NCBI GenBank assembly: GCA_965228215.1
Contig: OZ245800.1
Coordinates: 2,108,001 to 2,172,000, forward strand
Reading direction: 5' to 3'
DNA length: 64,000 nt
Source of the DNA: Maricaulis sp965228215
Lineage (GTDB): Bacteria > Pseudomonadota > Alphaproteobacteria > Caulobacterales > Maricaulaceae
Position 1 is the first letter of the stretch, and the number at the start of each line of letters is the position of its first letter. The notes under the pieces are model-generated. The model saw only the letters and a list, made by a program, of their open reading frames with translations, was not told the origin of the DNA and did no database searches. Both the position numbers and the translations under genes were made by a program. Below are positions 8,872 to 17,649 of the stretch, piece by piece.

Positions 8872-9452
8872 CACTTTACTCCCAGCGCTTTGACTTCGGC
8901 ATGGCGCGGGCACGTGGTCTCATGGTCATTGACCATGCCCACGGCCTGCATGAAGGCGTAGACGATGACCGGGCCGACAAATTTGAACCCGCGGGTCTTG
9001 AGATCCTTCGACAGGGCGCGGCTGATCTCGGTCTCGGTCGGTATGTCCGCAAGCGTCGCAAAACTGTTCTGGATGGGAGCGCCGCCCACGAAGTCCCAAA
9101 GGTATTCGGAAAAACACGTGCCCGTCTCCTTAAATCGGAGATAGGCCTGGGCATTGGTGATTGCGGCATTGATCTTGGTGCGCGAGCGGATAATGCCGGG
9201 ATCATTCAGCAGGCGCTCGATATCGATCTCGCCGTAACGCGCGATGATCTCGGGGTCGAACCCGTCAAAAGCGGACCTCAGACTGTCCCGCTTGCGCAGG
9301 ATGGTGATCCAGGCGAGCCCCGCCTGGAAGCCGTCCAGCATCAGCTTTTCCCAGAGCGCCCGCGGATCGTATTCGGGCACACCCCATTCCGTGTCGTGAT
9401 ACTCGGCATAGATCGGGTCAGGCGTGTTGACCCAGGCGCAGCGGTTTTCCAT
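8871..9452 (-). CDS. tag: DNA-3-methyladenine glycosylase I
   Basis: 193 aa, the normal Tag length. The N-terminus RCAWVNTPDPIYAEYHDTEWG carries the family's Cys and aromatic residues; EKLMLDGFQAGLAWITILRKR is the signature helix. C-terminal His and Cys (HETTCPRH) match the zinc-binding snap of Tag. It removes 3-methyladenine from alkylated DNA. It lies 12 bp after ygfZ and is coupled to the small lipoprotein gene. Confidence 0.93.
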   Translation of the reverse strand: MENRCAWVNTPDPIYAEYHDTEWGVPEYDPRALWEKLMLDGFQAGLAWITILRKRDSLRSAFDGFDPEIIARYGEIDIERLLNDPGIIRSRTKINAAITNAQAYLRFKETGTCFSEYLWDFVGGAPIQNSFATLADIPTETEISRALSKDLKTRGFKFVGPVIVYAFMQAVGMVNDHETTCPRHAEVKALGVK

Positions 9453-9464
9453 CGCGCCCGCCCG

Positions 9465-10304
9465 TTAGACCCGGGCCGCTGGGGCGTCGGGACGGTGGGT
9501 GTCGGGCAGGAGGATAGTGGCGGACTGGTCGCCGGCCATGGCCGTCTCGCCCTTGTCCAGGGCGGTCTCCAGACGATCAATCCGGACCAGACCCACCGCA
9601 TCGCTTCCCTGGCTGGACGTGATCTCGCCCAGCGTGGTGTTGCCTGCCTTGATTGGCGTCCCGGCGGCGGGCGCGTCGCCCTCGAAACTGACCGGCAGGC
9701 TGCGCTTGCGGATCGTGCCGCGGCGTTTCATCCGGCTGACGACTTCCTGGCCGATGAAACAGCCCTTCTGCCAGCCGACGCCCTCGTAGATGTCCAGATT
9801 GACGTCGGTCGGGAAGACATCCGCCTCACCGTAATCGCGGCCATAACTGGGTACGCCATTGGCGATTTCCAGCGCCCCGAGGGCCGCATCGCCCTCCGGC
9901 AGGCCGTCATCGGCCTCGTGGATGCCACGCCACAACAGGCCATCGAGGCGCGGATCAGCTGGCAGACCGCTCAGCGGGTCTGCCGAGATAACCGGCATGA
10001 GGTCGTCGGCGAAACGCAATTGCATGTCGGATTTCAGCCGGTAGAGCGTAAGCCGTTTGAGCAGGGCGGCAGACGCTTCCTCCACGATATCGATCCAGAC
10101 GGTGTCGCCATCGGCAAAGATCATGAAATCGCACAGAATTTTCCCCTGAGGCGTCAGCAGGGCCCCGCTACGGCAATCGGTGATCTCCATCGGGTCGACA
10201 TCTGTCGTGATCACGCGTTGCAGAACCTCGCGGGCGTCCGCGCCGTTCAGTTCCAGGACGCGCCGGCCGGCGAGGCGCATATGCTTGGGCTGGGAAGTCA
10301 TCAT
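9465..10304 (-). CDS. ygfZ: folate-binding protein YgfZ (iron-sulfur cluster factor)
   Basis: 279 aa, GcvT-like fold. The diagnostic motif KGCFIGQEVVSRMKRRG (K-G-C-[YF]-x-G-Q-E) is present near residue 180. YgfZ/IBA57 proteins help maintain some iron-sulfur enzymes through tetrahydrofolate. Start could be the first or second Met (MMTSQPK). Upstream gene reads divergently (GT9), with about 65 bp for both promoters. Confidence 0.9.
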   Translation of the reverse strand: MMTSQPKHMRLAGRRVLELNGADAREVLQRVITTDVDPMEITDCRSGALLTPQGKILCDFMIFADGDTVWIDIVEEASAALLKRLTLYRLKSDMQLRFADDLMPVISADPLSGLPADPRLDGLLWRGIHEADDGLPEGDAALGALEIANGVPSYGRDYGEADVFPTDVNLDIYEGVGWQKGCFIGQEVVSRMKRRGTIRKRSLPVSFEGDAPAAGTPIKAGNTTLGEITSSQGSDAVGLVRIDRLETALDKGETAMAGDQSATILLPDTHRPDAPAARV

Positions 10305-10369
10305 GGGCGACTTAAAGCATTGTCACTGGCGCTGGCCAAGTCCCGCCTTGCGCGCTATTTCGGCGCCCT

Positions 10370-11323
10370 ATGGAACGCGTACTCTTCATCAATTCCACCC
10401 GTATTGGTGACGCCATCATCAATTCCGGCGTCCTGCGGCACCTGGTCGAGACCCGGCCGGAGGCCCGTTTCACCATCGCCTGCGGGCCCCTGGCCGCGCC
10501 GCTTTTCGAAGCCGTGCCGCGCCTGGAACGCATTATCGTGATGGCGAAGAAAAAACGTGGCGCGCACTGGTATGACCTGTGGCGCGACACGGTCGGGTCG
10601 AAATGGGATCTCGTTGTGGATATGCGCTGTTCCGCCACCGGCTGGTTCCTGCGCGCTAATGAGCGCCGCATCCTGCGCCAGTCGCGCTCTCCCATTCCCA
10701 AGGTCGAGGAAGCCGCCAGCGTGCTGGGTCTCAACCCGCCGCCCGATCCGATCATCTGGCTGACGGAAGACGCCAAGGCGCGTGCCGCCGAACTCTTCCC
10801 CGATGATCGTCCCGTGGTCGCGGTCTGCCCATCAGCCTCCGCGCCCTACAAGGTCTGGCCGGGTGAGCGGTTCGGCGAACTGGTGCGTCGCCTGATCTCC
10901 GACGATGGTCCGATGCCGGGCGGCCGGGTGATGATCCAGGGTGGGCCTTTCGATCACGAGGCCGCCGAGCCGATCCACGCGGCCTTGCCGGATGCGGATA
11001 TCGTCGACCTGACTGGCGGCGGTCTGATGGACGCCGCAGCGACCCTCTCTCACGCTCGGCTCTATGTGGGCAATGACAGCGGTCTGATGCACATGGCTGC
11101 CGCCGTGGGCGTGCCGACGCTGGGCCTGTTCGGCCCCTCCGATCACAAGCGCTACGCGCCCTGGGGCGGGCATTGCGAAATGGTGCGCGGCGAGATCAGC
11201 TTCGAGGAACACGACTCGGCGCATGATGATCGCCGCAAGGTTGCCGACAGCCTGCTCAAAGACCTGACCGTCGACACGGCCTATAGTGCCGCCTGCGACC
11301 TGTTCGAAAGGACCAAAGCATGA
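10370..11323 (+). CDS. glycosyltransferase family 9 (heptosyltransferase-like)
   Basis: 317 aa. MERVLFINSTRIGDAIINSG is the GT9 N-terminal strand-helix; ARLYVGNDSGLMHMAAAVGVPTLGLFGPS is the conserved C-terminal ADP-sugar binding region with the Asp-Ser-Gly. GT9 enzymes add heptose or similar sugars to lipopolysaccharide at the cytoplasmic face. Its stop overlaps the start of the dihydroorotase-family gene (ATGA), and DUF6165 follows, so it heads a surface-glycan-looking operon. Confidence 0.85.
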   Translation: MERVLFINSTRIGDAIINSGVLRHLVETRPEARFTIACGPLAAPLFEAVPRLERIIVMAKKKRGAHWYDLWRDTVGSKWDLVVDMRCSATGWFLRANERRILRQSRSPIPKVEEAASVLGLNPPPDPIIWLTEDAKARAAELFPDDRPVVAVCPSASAPYKVWPGERFGELVRRLISDDGPMPGGRVMIQGGPFDHEAAEPIHAALPDADIVDLTGGGLMDAAATLSHARLYVGNDSGLMHMAAAVGVPTLGLFGPSDHKRYAPWGGHCEMVRGEISFEEHDSAHDDRRKVADSLLKDLTVDTAYSAACDLFERTKA

Positions 11324-12657
11324 GCCGTACCTTCGATCTCATCCTCCGTGGCGGCGAAGTCGTCAATCATGACGGGCGCGGCTTTACCGATGTCGGTGTG
11401 ATCGACGGCACGATTGCCGAGATCGGTGATTTGAGCCAGGCCGATGCCGGCGAGATCATTGATTGCTCCGGCCTGATGGTCCTGCCGGGTGTCATCGACA
11501 CCCAGGTCCATTTCCGCGAGCCGGGTCTTGAATGGAAAGAGGATCTGCAGAGCGGTTCGCTCTGTGCCGTGTTGGGCGGCGTGACGGCGGTGTTCGAAAT
11601 GCCGAACACGGATCCGACCACGACCTCGCCGGACATGCTGATCGACAAGCTGGACCGGGCGAAGGACCGCATGCATTGCGACCACGCCTTCTATGCCGGC
11701 GCGACCAATGAAAACGCCGAAGCCCTGACCATCATGGAACAGATGCCGGGTTGTTGCGGTGTGAAGGTTTTCATGGGGGCTTCGACTGGGTCCCTGCTGG
11801 TCCAGGATGATGAGGGTGTGGAACGCGTGCTCAACGCGATCACGCGCCGTGCTGCCTTCCACTCGGAAGACGAATACCGGCTGGCCGATCGCCGCGGCCT
11901 GGCTGTCGAGGGCGACTGGACGAGCCACCCGGTGGTGCGCGACGCCGAGGCCGCCATCATGTCGACCAAGCGCCTGGTCCGCCTGGCTCACAAGACCGGC
12001 AAGCGCATCCACGTGCTGCACATCTCGACCGCAGAGGAAATGCGTTTCCTCGCCCAGCACCGCGATATCGCAAGTGTCGAGGCCACGCCCCAGCACCTTA
12101 CGCTGGAAGGCCCGGGCATCTACGAGGAAATCGGTGCCTTCGCCCAGATGAACCCGCCGCTGCGCGATGCCGCGCACCGCGAGGGCCTTTGGTGGGGCAT
12201 CCAGCAGGGTGTTGTCGACGTGATCGGCTCCGACCACGCCCCGCATACCCGCGAGGAGAAGGCCAAGCCTTATCCGCAAAGCCCGTCCGGCATGCCGGGC
12301 GTGCAGACCCTGGTTCCGGTTATGCTGGACCATGTGAATGCGGGCCGGCTGAGCATTGAACGTTTTGTCGACCTGACCTCGGCCGGCGCCCAGCGGATTT
12401 TCGGCATCGCCCGCAAGGGCCGGATGGCCGTGGGCTGGGATGCCGACTTCACCCTGGTCGACATGAAGCATTCGCGTGAAATCACGGATGAATGGTCCGC
12501 ATCGAAATGCGGCTGGACGCCGTTTGCGGGACGCACTGTGACGGGCTGGCCGATGGCCACGATCGTGCGCGGCAAGACGGTGATGCGCGACGGCGAGCTG
12601 ACGCTGGCCGGGCAGGGCACGCCGGTGGAATTCCAGTCAACGCTGCAAAAGAACTGA
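11320..12657 (+). CDS. dihydroorotase-family amidohydrolase with QxH metal motif
   Basis: 445 aa, amidohydrolase superfamily, dihydroorotase-like by overall pattern. The HxH metal motif reads DTQVHFREPG (Gln62, His64): the first His is Gln, confirmed by the codon CAG. Other metal residues are visible: Lys in GVKVFMGASTG, His in HVLHISTAEE and ATPQHLTLE, Asp in GSDHAPHT. Typical dihydroorotase closes N-carbamoyl-aspartate in pyrimidine synthesis. With the changed ligand and the GT9/DUF6165 context, the true substrate may differ. It overlaps GT9 by ATGA. Confidence 0.75.
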   Translation: MSRTFDLILRGGEVVNHDGRGFTDVGVIDGTIAEIGDLSQADAGEIIDCSGLMVLPGVIDTQVHFREPGLEWKEDLQSGSLCAVLGGVTAVFEMPNTDPTTTSPDMLIDKLDRAKDRMHCDHAFYAGATNENAEALTIMEQMPGCCGVKVFMGASTGSLLVQDDEGVERVLNAITRRAAFHSEDEYRLADRRGLAVEGDWTSHPVVRDAEAAIMSTKRLVRLAHKTGKRIHVLHISTAEEMRFLAQHRDIASVEATPQHLTLEGPGIYEEIGAFAQMNPPLRDAAHREGLWWGIQQGVVDVIGSDHAPHTREEKAKPYPQSPSGMPGVQTLVPVMLDHVNAGRLSIERFVDLTSAGAQRIFGIARKGRMAVGWDADFTLVDMKHSREITDEWSASKCGWTPFAGRTVTGWPMATIVRGKTVMRDGELTLAGQGTPVEFQSTLQKN

Positions 12658-12673
12658 TAACGGTAGGTACCCC

Positions 12674-13066
12674 ATGAGTGAGACGATTTTGGCGCCGATC
12701 GCGCCGGGCGAGCTGATCGACAAGATCACCATTCTGCGCATCAAGTCGGAGCGTATCTCCGATGAAGCCAAGCTGGCCAATGTCCGCATTGAGCTGGACG
12801 TGCTGAACAAGACCCGTGCCGAGGCTGTGGAGGAGAGCGCCAAGCTGACCGAGCTTGATGCCGCCCTGCAGGCCGTGAACGAGGAATTGTGGGAGATCGA
12901 GGACGATATCCGCGACTGCGAACGCAATGGCGATTTCTCCGACACCTTCATCCAGCTGGCCCGTGCCGTCTATGTCACGAACGACAAGCGCGCGGCGCTT
13001 AAGAAGGAGATCAATCTCCTCCTGGGCTCGGCCATCGTGGAAGAAAAGTCCTACGCCGAGTATTGA
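12674..13066 (+). CDS. DUF6165 family protein
   Basis: 130 aa, soluble, strongly helical and charged, beginning LAPIAPGELIDKITILRIKSERI, which I recognise as DUF6165. Likely coiled coil over residues 30-100. Members often sit near surface polysaccharide genes, as here behind GT9, but no biochemical role is known to me. 16 bp after the dihydroorotase-family gene, same operon. Confidence 0.75.
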   Translation: MSETILAPIAPGELIDKITILRIKSERISDEAKLANVRIELDVLNKTRAEAVEESAKLTELDAALQAVNEELWEIEDDIRDCERNGDFSDTFIQLARAVYVTNDKRAALKKEINLLLGSAIVEEKSYAEY

Positions 13067-13072
13067 GTTCGC

Positions 13073-13096
13073 GGGGCCGGCAGGCTAACCGGCCCC
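13073..13096 (+). terminator. GC-rich hairpin between DUF6165 and HAD-like gene
   Basis: GGGGCCGG and CCGGCCCC pair perfectly around an 8-nt loop, 6 bp after the DUF6165 stop. No T run follows (ATCGG), so it may be a weak or factor-aided terminator, or an RNA processing signal. Confidence 0.35.
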
Positions 13097-13134
13097 ATCG
13101 GACACATTGCTGAGCGGGCGGGGAGCCCGGTTCC

Positions 13135-13896
13135 ATGGATCGCCAGAGCTTCTACTTCTTCGACATCGACGAGAATATTCTCCACCTGCCGACGCGGGTG
13201 CATCTGCTCAACACCATGACGGGTGAGGAGCGGCCGATGCGCCAGCACGAGTATGAGGAGATCAAGGCCTATCTCGGCGTGCCCGGCCTGTGGGAAGACT
13301 GGGCTGATCCGCCGGCGCGCTCCTATCGCGAGTTTGCCGACGGCAAGGATCGCAATGGCGAGGAATATCTGCTGCGCGATGTCCGCCGGGCCCTCGACAC
13401 GGCCAATTGGCGCGGCCCGTCCTGGAAGATCTTCAAATACGCCGTGCTCAAGCGCCGCCCGATCGCGATCATCACGGCACGCCAGCATTCCCGCGAGACG
13501 ATCAAGGCGGGGATCAAACTCCTGGTCGATGCCGGCCATCTGCCCGAGGAGCCGGACTACCTGGCCATCTACCCGGTCTCGAACCCGGAAGTCCGCGAGG
13601 AACTCGGCACGCATCTGACGACGGCCGCCCTCAAGCGCGAAGCCATCCACCAGTGCGTCGAGATCGGTCTGGAACGTTATGGCCGAAGCCTGCCGCACTC
13701 CTTCGGCATGTCAGATGATGATCTGAAAAATGTCGACCTCATCACCTCGGCCATGCTCCAGTCCAAGCTGGATTATCCGGAGAAGCGCTTCTTCGTGATC
13801 TCCACCAATCGCCGCCGCCACGTGAAGATGGAAATCCTCCCGCCGCACAAGGACGAGGAGAAGCTTCGCGAGGCCGAGGACGATTATTACGGCTGA
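13135..13896 (+). CDS. HAD-like hydrolase, uncharacterised
   Basis: 253 aa. The N-terminus SFYFFDIDENILHLPTRVHLL has the DxD nucleophile loop of the HAD superfamily (Asp10 and Asp12). PIAIITARQHSRETIKAG supplies the motif II Thr, and a later Asp pair (SDDDLKNVDLI) may be motif III. The middle insert (residues 40-90) is unfamiliar. Phosphatase activity is plausible; the substrate is unknown. It follows DUF6165 and ends in a 10-bp convergent overlap with the CPCC gene. Confidence 0.65.
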   Translation: MDRQSFYFFDIDENILHLPTRVHLLNTMTGEERPMRQHEYEEIKAYLGVPGLWEDWADPPARSYREFADGKDRNGEEYLLRDVRRALDTANWRGPSWKIFKYAVLKRRPIAIITARQHSRETIKAGIKLLVDAGHLPEEPDYLAIYPVSNPEVREELGTHLTTAALKREAIHQCVEIGLERYGRSLPHSFGMSDDDLKNVDLITSAMLQSKLDYPEKRFFVISTNRRRHVKMEILPPHKDEEKLREAEDDYYG

Positions 13897-14573
13897 TTAT
13901 CGGTGGGGAGGGGCCAGCGCTGGATTTCCTCTCCATTCGCGATCTCGATCACCTCGCGGCCATGATTTGCGAGGGCGAAGACCCGCCCGATCTCATACTT
14001 CTCTTTGGATTCGGCATGGGGCGTGAGATCCATTCGATCGGGGTCGTAGAGGCCGAATCGAAGAAAATTGGCGCGGGCCGTGGTCAAGCTCTGGTGGTGA
14101 TTGGGGCCGCCGCGAAATTTATCCGCGTCTTGATTGTCTTGCCCGTCATCCTCCCACCAGCAAACTTGACAAATCTCGTAGGCGCCGCGGTCGCTGATCG
14201 ATTTCAGGCCGCAGCAGGGGCAAGCCTCAAGCTGAAGACCGCTCTCACCAACGACGCATCCTGGATAACCGGCATCTCGCAATTCTGTTTGCAGGTATTT
14301 GTTCGTACCCGTCGAATAGTCCCAGAACAGGGACCGTCTGAGCGCGGGAATCCACTGCCCCGCGTCAACATCCACGACCTCTTCGTCCAGCTGCGCGATT
14401 TCACGAACGCGCTCTGCAATCGGAGCAAGCATTTGTTCGGTCTCTGCATCCCAATCAGACACGGCGAGTTCGTACAATCGGTCATACTTGTCCTCATGCC
14501 CGAGCGATTTCAAATCCCGGTCAACAAGCAGATCGATGGCGTCTTCGCGACGATATCGCGGCGGCTCCGTCAC
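13887..14573 (-). CDS. CPCC domain protein (cysteine-rich)
   Basis: 228 aa from a GTG at 14573. Residues about 118-145 hold the Cys_rich_CPCC motif: ACPCCGLKSISDRG then YEICQVCWWEDDGQDN, two Cys pairs likely binding zinc. The 115-residue N-terminal part is charged and lacks a recognised domain. CPCC proteins are uncharacterised. It lies 14 bp behind the second ABC permease on the same strand, so it is probably the last gene of the efflux operon. Confidence 0.7.
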   Translation of the reverse strand: MTEPPRYRREDAIDLLVDRDLKSLGHEDKYDRLYELAVSDWDAETEQMLAPIAERVREIAQLDEEVVDVDAGQWIPALRRSLFWDYSTGTNKYLQTELRDAGYPGCVVGESGLQLEACPCCGLKSISDRGAYEICQVCWWEDDGQDNQDADKFRGGPNHHQSLTTARANFLRFGLYDPDRMDLTPHAESKEKYEIGRVFALANHGREVIEIANGEEIQRWPLPTDNQP

Positions 14574-14587
14574 CCTGGCGATTCGGG

Positions 14588-15769
14588 CTAGCTGGACCGG
14601 TGCACGGCCAGCAGCGGTACGCGCGCAGCGCGCACGGCCGGCACGAAACCGCCCAGGAAACCCACGATCAGGGCGAGCACGATCCCGCCGATGACGGCGT
14701 CTCCGGTCACCGCGAACGAGAACACGACCTGGGTGAAACCACTGCCCAGCGTTGAGGCGCTGATACCGTCAAATACCAGATAGACCGCCATGGCGCCGAC
14801 CAGCCCGCCCAGGGCCGCGAGCAACAGGCTCTCCACCATCGTGCCGACGGCGGCCGAGCTTCCGGAGAAGCCGATCGCGCGTAGGGTGGCGATCTCCTTC
14901 ATCCTTGTGTCGACCGAGGAATACATCGTGTTCCAGGCGCCCGCGAGCGCACCCACGGCCATGGCAATGGCCAGCGGCCAGCCGAGGAACATGATGAGGT
15001 CGGACGTGCCGCCCGCCTGTTCAGCGAAATACTCGACCTCGTTCTCGATATCGAGATTCAGCCGGGGTTCGTTCTCGGCATAGGCACGCACCTCCTCGAT
15101 CGCTTCGGGCGAGCTGAGCTGTGCCCGGATCGACTGGATGGATGTGCCGCGCTGATAGAGGTTCTGGATGGTGCCGAGATCGGCCCAGATCTCGCTCTCG
15201 AACACGGACCCGCCGGTCGAGAATGTGCCGACGACGACCCATTCATTCATGCCCAGACGGATGGATTGTCCAAGATCGAAACCCTCGAACTCCCGTTGCA
15301 CGGACTGGCCGACCAGGAGTTCGTTCGAACCCACCTCGAACATGCGGCCTTCAACGATCGAGAAATTGCCGCGCAGGCTCGGTGCTGCTGCGCCGACGCC
15401 GCGCAGAGGCAGATTGGCCTCGGTCTGGCTGGAGCGCTTGATGCCGTCCACGATGACGTAGAGTTCGCCCGACACGATGGCCTCGCCATCGCTGGAACGG
15501 GCGATGCCGGGGGCTTCCTCGATCAGGCGTTGCTGGTCGAGCGAGAGACCGGAATTGAGCTCGGCCTGGGATCCGCCGCGCAGCATGATCGCCACATCTT
15601 CCGACCCGGTCGAGGACAGGGTTGCACGGAAGCCGTTGGCCATCGCCAGGAAGCCCAGCAGAACCGCGACGACGAGCGCGATGGAAAATACCGTGGCCAG
15701 TGAAAGCGCCCATCTTTGCGGGATGGAGCGGAGATTGATCATGGTGACCGCAAGGGTTTGGGAAAACAT
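14588..15769 (-). CDS. ABC transporter permease, FtsX/MacB type (permease 2)
   Basis: 393 aa from the ATG at 15769, which has GGAGG upstream. One N-terminal membrane helix (about 20-45), a large periplasmic domain (50-260), then three helices (about 270-390): the MacB/FtsX topology. DTRMKEIATLRAIGFSGSSA is the conserved cytoplasmic coupling segment of FtsX-type permeases. It works with the adjacent permease and ATPase; the operon has two different permeases rather than one. Confidence 0.85.
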   Translation of the reverse strand: MFSQTLAVTMINLRSIPQRWALSLATVFSIALVVAVLLGFLAMANGFRATLSSTGSEDVAIMLRGGSQAELNSGLSLDQQRLIEEAPGIARSSDGEAIVSGELYVIVDGIKRSSQTEANLPLRGVGAAAPSLRGNFSIVEGRMFEVGSNELLVGQSVQREFEGFDLGQSIRLGMNEWVVVGTFSTGGSVFESEIWADLGTIQNLYQRGTSIQSIRAQLSSPEAIEEVRAYAENEPRLNLDIENEVEYFAEQAGGTSDLIMFLGWPLAIAMAVGALAGAWNTMYSSVDTRMKEIATLRAIGFSGSSAAVGTMVESLLLAALGGLVGAMAVYLVFDGISASTLGSGFTQVVFSFAVTGDAVIGGIVLALIVGFLGGFVPAVRAARVPLLAVHRSS

Positions 15770-15779
15770 GGCCAGCCTC

Positions 15780-16937
15780 CTAGTGCTTGTTGAACGCTTC
15801 GATGATCGACAGGCGCTGCGCCGCAAGGGCCGGGCCGACCCCGGTTATCAGGCCGAGCGCCAGCATGAGCCCGAGGGCGATACCGACCACGTCGATCGGC
15901 ATGGACAGGCCCGGCAGGAAGCCGGACAGGGCTGCGGCTGCTCCGTTGACAATGACCGTGGCCAGGCCGAGTCCGACCAGACCGCCGACAAAACTCAGCA
16001 GCACGGATTCCGCCAGCACCATCCGGAAGATGCGTGGTGAGGGGAAGCCGAGCGTCTTCATCACCGCGATTTCCTTGGTCCGTTCATTGATCGCCATGAT
16101 CATCGTGGTCCCGACAATCATCAGGATCGTTGCGAAGGCCGCCCCGATTACCGAGAGCAGGATCATGGCGATATTGCCGACCTGTTCCAGGAAGGCCTTG
16201 TTGAAGGCCGCCTCGGTGGTGGTCTCGGTTTCCGCCGCCGAGTTTGCGAACAGCGCATCGACCTCGCGGATCACCGCATCATTGGCGTCCGGGCCGGTGG
16301 TCGTGACCACCATCCAGCCGATCCTGTCGCGATTGAAAGCCAGGCTTTCATTGTAATATTCGTAGTGGAACACCGCGTAATTCGACGGAGCGGTTTCCTC
16401 GGCGCCGTCGAAGATCGCGCAGATGTTGAAATCCCAGTCCGACGTGCCGTCATTCTGCTGCCAGATATTGGAGTTCAGCGGGATGCGGTCACCCAGCGAC
16501 CATTCGAACTGCGTCGCCAAATCCGCCCCGACGAGGAGGCATGTCCGGTCGGAAATGAAGGCGGATCGCTGATCCTCCGGCATCACCATTTCCGGATAGA
16601 CGGCCAGCCAGGTTTCCGGCTCGACGGCGAAGGTCTGCACGAAATTGCGCGGGTCCTGGTAATAGCCACCGAACCAGTTGGCGTGGCTGACATTCTCGAC
16701 GTTCTGGACGGCCTGGATCCGCGAGTAATAGGCGATCGGCATGTCCTGGGTGAAATTGATCCGGTTGACCGTGATCAGCCGGTTGGCGGCCGCCAGGTCA
16801 ACGCCCGCTGTCCAAACATTGTAGAAGGCGCCGAGCGCTCCGAAGATCAGGAAGGCGATCATGATGGAGAAGGTGAGGAGTATGGCCCTCAGCTTCTTGC
16901 GGAAGAGATTCTTCCGGATCAGGGTCAGGTCGTTCAT
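15780..16937 (-). CDS. ABC transporter permease, FtsX/MacB type (permease 1)
   Basis: 385 aa. Same topology as its neighbour: helix at about 17-40, periplasmic domain to about 270, then three helices. INERTKEIAVMKTLGFPSPR is the FtsX coupling segment. The start overlaps the ATPase stop (TGATG). Low identity between the two permeases implies a heterodimeric membrane unit. Exported substrate unknown; MacAB-like systems move lipoproteins, peptides or antibiotics. Confidence 0.85.
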   Translation of the reverse strand: MNDLTLIRKNLFRKKLRAILLTFSIMIAFLIFGALGAFYNVWTAGVDLAAANRLITVNRINFTQDMPIAYYSRIQAVQNVENVSHANWFGGYYQDPRNFVQTFAVEPETWLAVYPEMVMPEDQRSAFISDRTCLLVGADLATQFEWSLGDRIPLNSNIWQQNDGTSDWDFNICAIFDGAEETAPSNYAVFHYEYYNESLAFNRDRIGWMVVTTTGPDANDAVIREVDALFANSAAETETTTEAAFNKAFLEQVGNIAMILLSVIGAAFATILMIVGTTMIMAINERTKEIAVMKTLGFPSPRIFRMVLAESVLLSFVGGLVGLGLATVIVNGAAAALSGFLPGLSMPIDVVGIALGLMLALGLITGVGPALAAQRLSIIEAFNKH

Positions 16938-17626
16938 CAGCCGGCTCCCTTCTCCACGAAGCGGCCCTTGTCGAGGTGAAGCTGCCGGCTGGCGAAACCC
17001 GCCGCGGCCGGGTCGTGCGTCACCATGACGATGGTCTTGTTCAGCTCGCGATTGAGTAATTGCAGCGTCTCGAGCACTTCATCGGCCGTTGTCCGGTCGA
17101 GATCACCGGTCGGTTCATCGCAGAGCAGGACTTTCGGGTCGGCGACAATCGCGCGGGCAATGCCCACGCGCTGTTGCTGGCCGCCGGACAATTGCGACGG
17201 GCGATGCCCCTTCCGGTCCAGGATGCCGACGATATCCAGTGCGGTCTCCACGCGGCGCTTGCGCTCCTTGCCGGGGAGATTGGTCAGCAGGAGCGGGAGT
17301 TCGACATTCTGCGCCGCGCTGAGCGTTGGCATGAGATTGTAGAACTGGAAGATGAAGCCGACATTCCGGGACCGCCATTTTGCCAGCTGGCCCTCGGAGA
17401 GTTTGTCGACCCGCGTTCCTTCGCAGTCCACCGCGCCGGAGGAGGGGCGGTCGATCCCGCCCAGCAGGTTGAGCAGGGTGGTCTTGCCGGAACCGGACGG
17501 ACCCATGATGGAGATGAAATCACCCTGACCGATCGTCATGTTGAGTTGTTCGAAGATCGTGATCGACTCCTTGCCGCGCGTATATCGCTTCGAGAGATCG
17601 GTCAGCGTGTACAGGGTCTCACTCAT
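16937..17626 (-). CDS. ABC transporter ATP-binding protein, MacB/LolD type
   Basis: 229 aa. Walker A GPSGSGKTTLL, signature LSGGQQQRVGIARA, Walker B VLLCDEPTGDLD and switch His in VMVTHDP are all present. The LolD/MacB subclass is suggested by the length and by GGIDRPSSG. It drives the two permeases encoded downstream and is 23 bp from the adaptor gene. Confidence 0.92.
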   Translation of the reverse strand: MSETLYTLTDLSKRYTRGKESITIFEQLNMTIGQGDFISIMGPSGSGKTTLLNLLGGIDRPSSGAVDCEGTRVDKLSEGQLAKWRSRNVGFIFQFYNLMPTLSAAQNVELPLLLTNLPGKERKRRVETALDIVGILDRKGHRPSQLSGGQQQRVGIARAIVADPKVLLCDEPTGDLDRTTADEVLETLQLLNRELNKTIVMVTHDPAAAGFASRQLHLDKGRFVEKGAG

Positions 17627-17649
17627 GTCAGTCTCCTCGCGGGCGGGCT

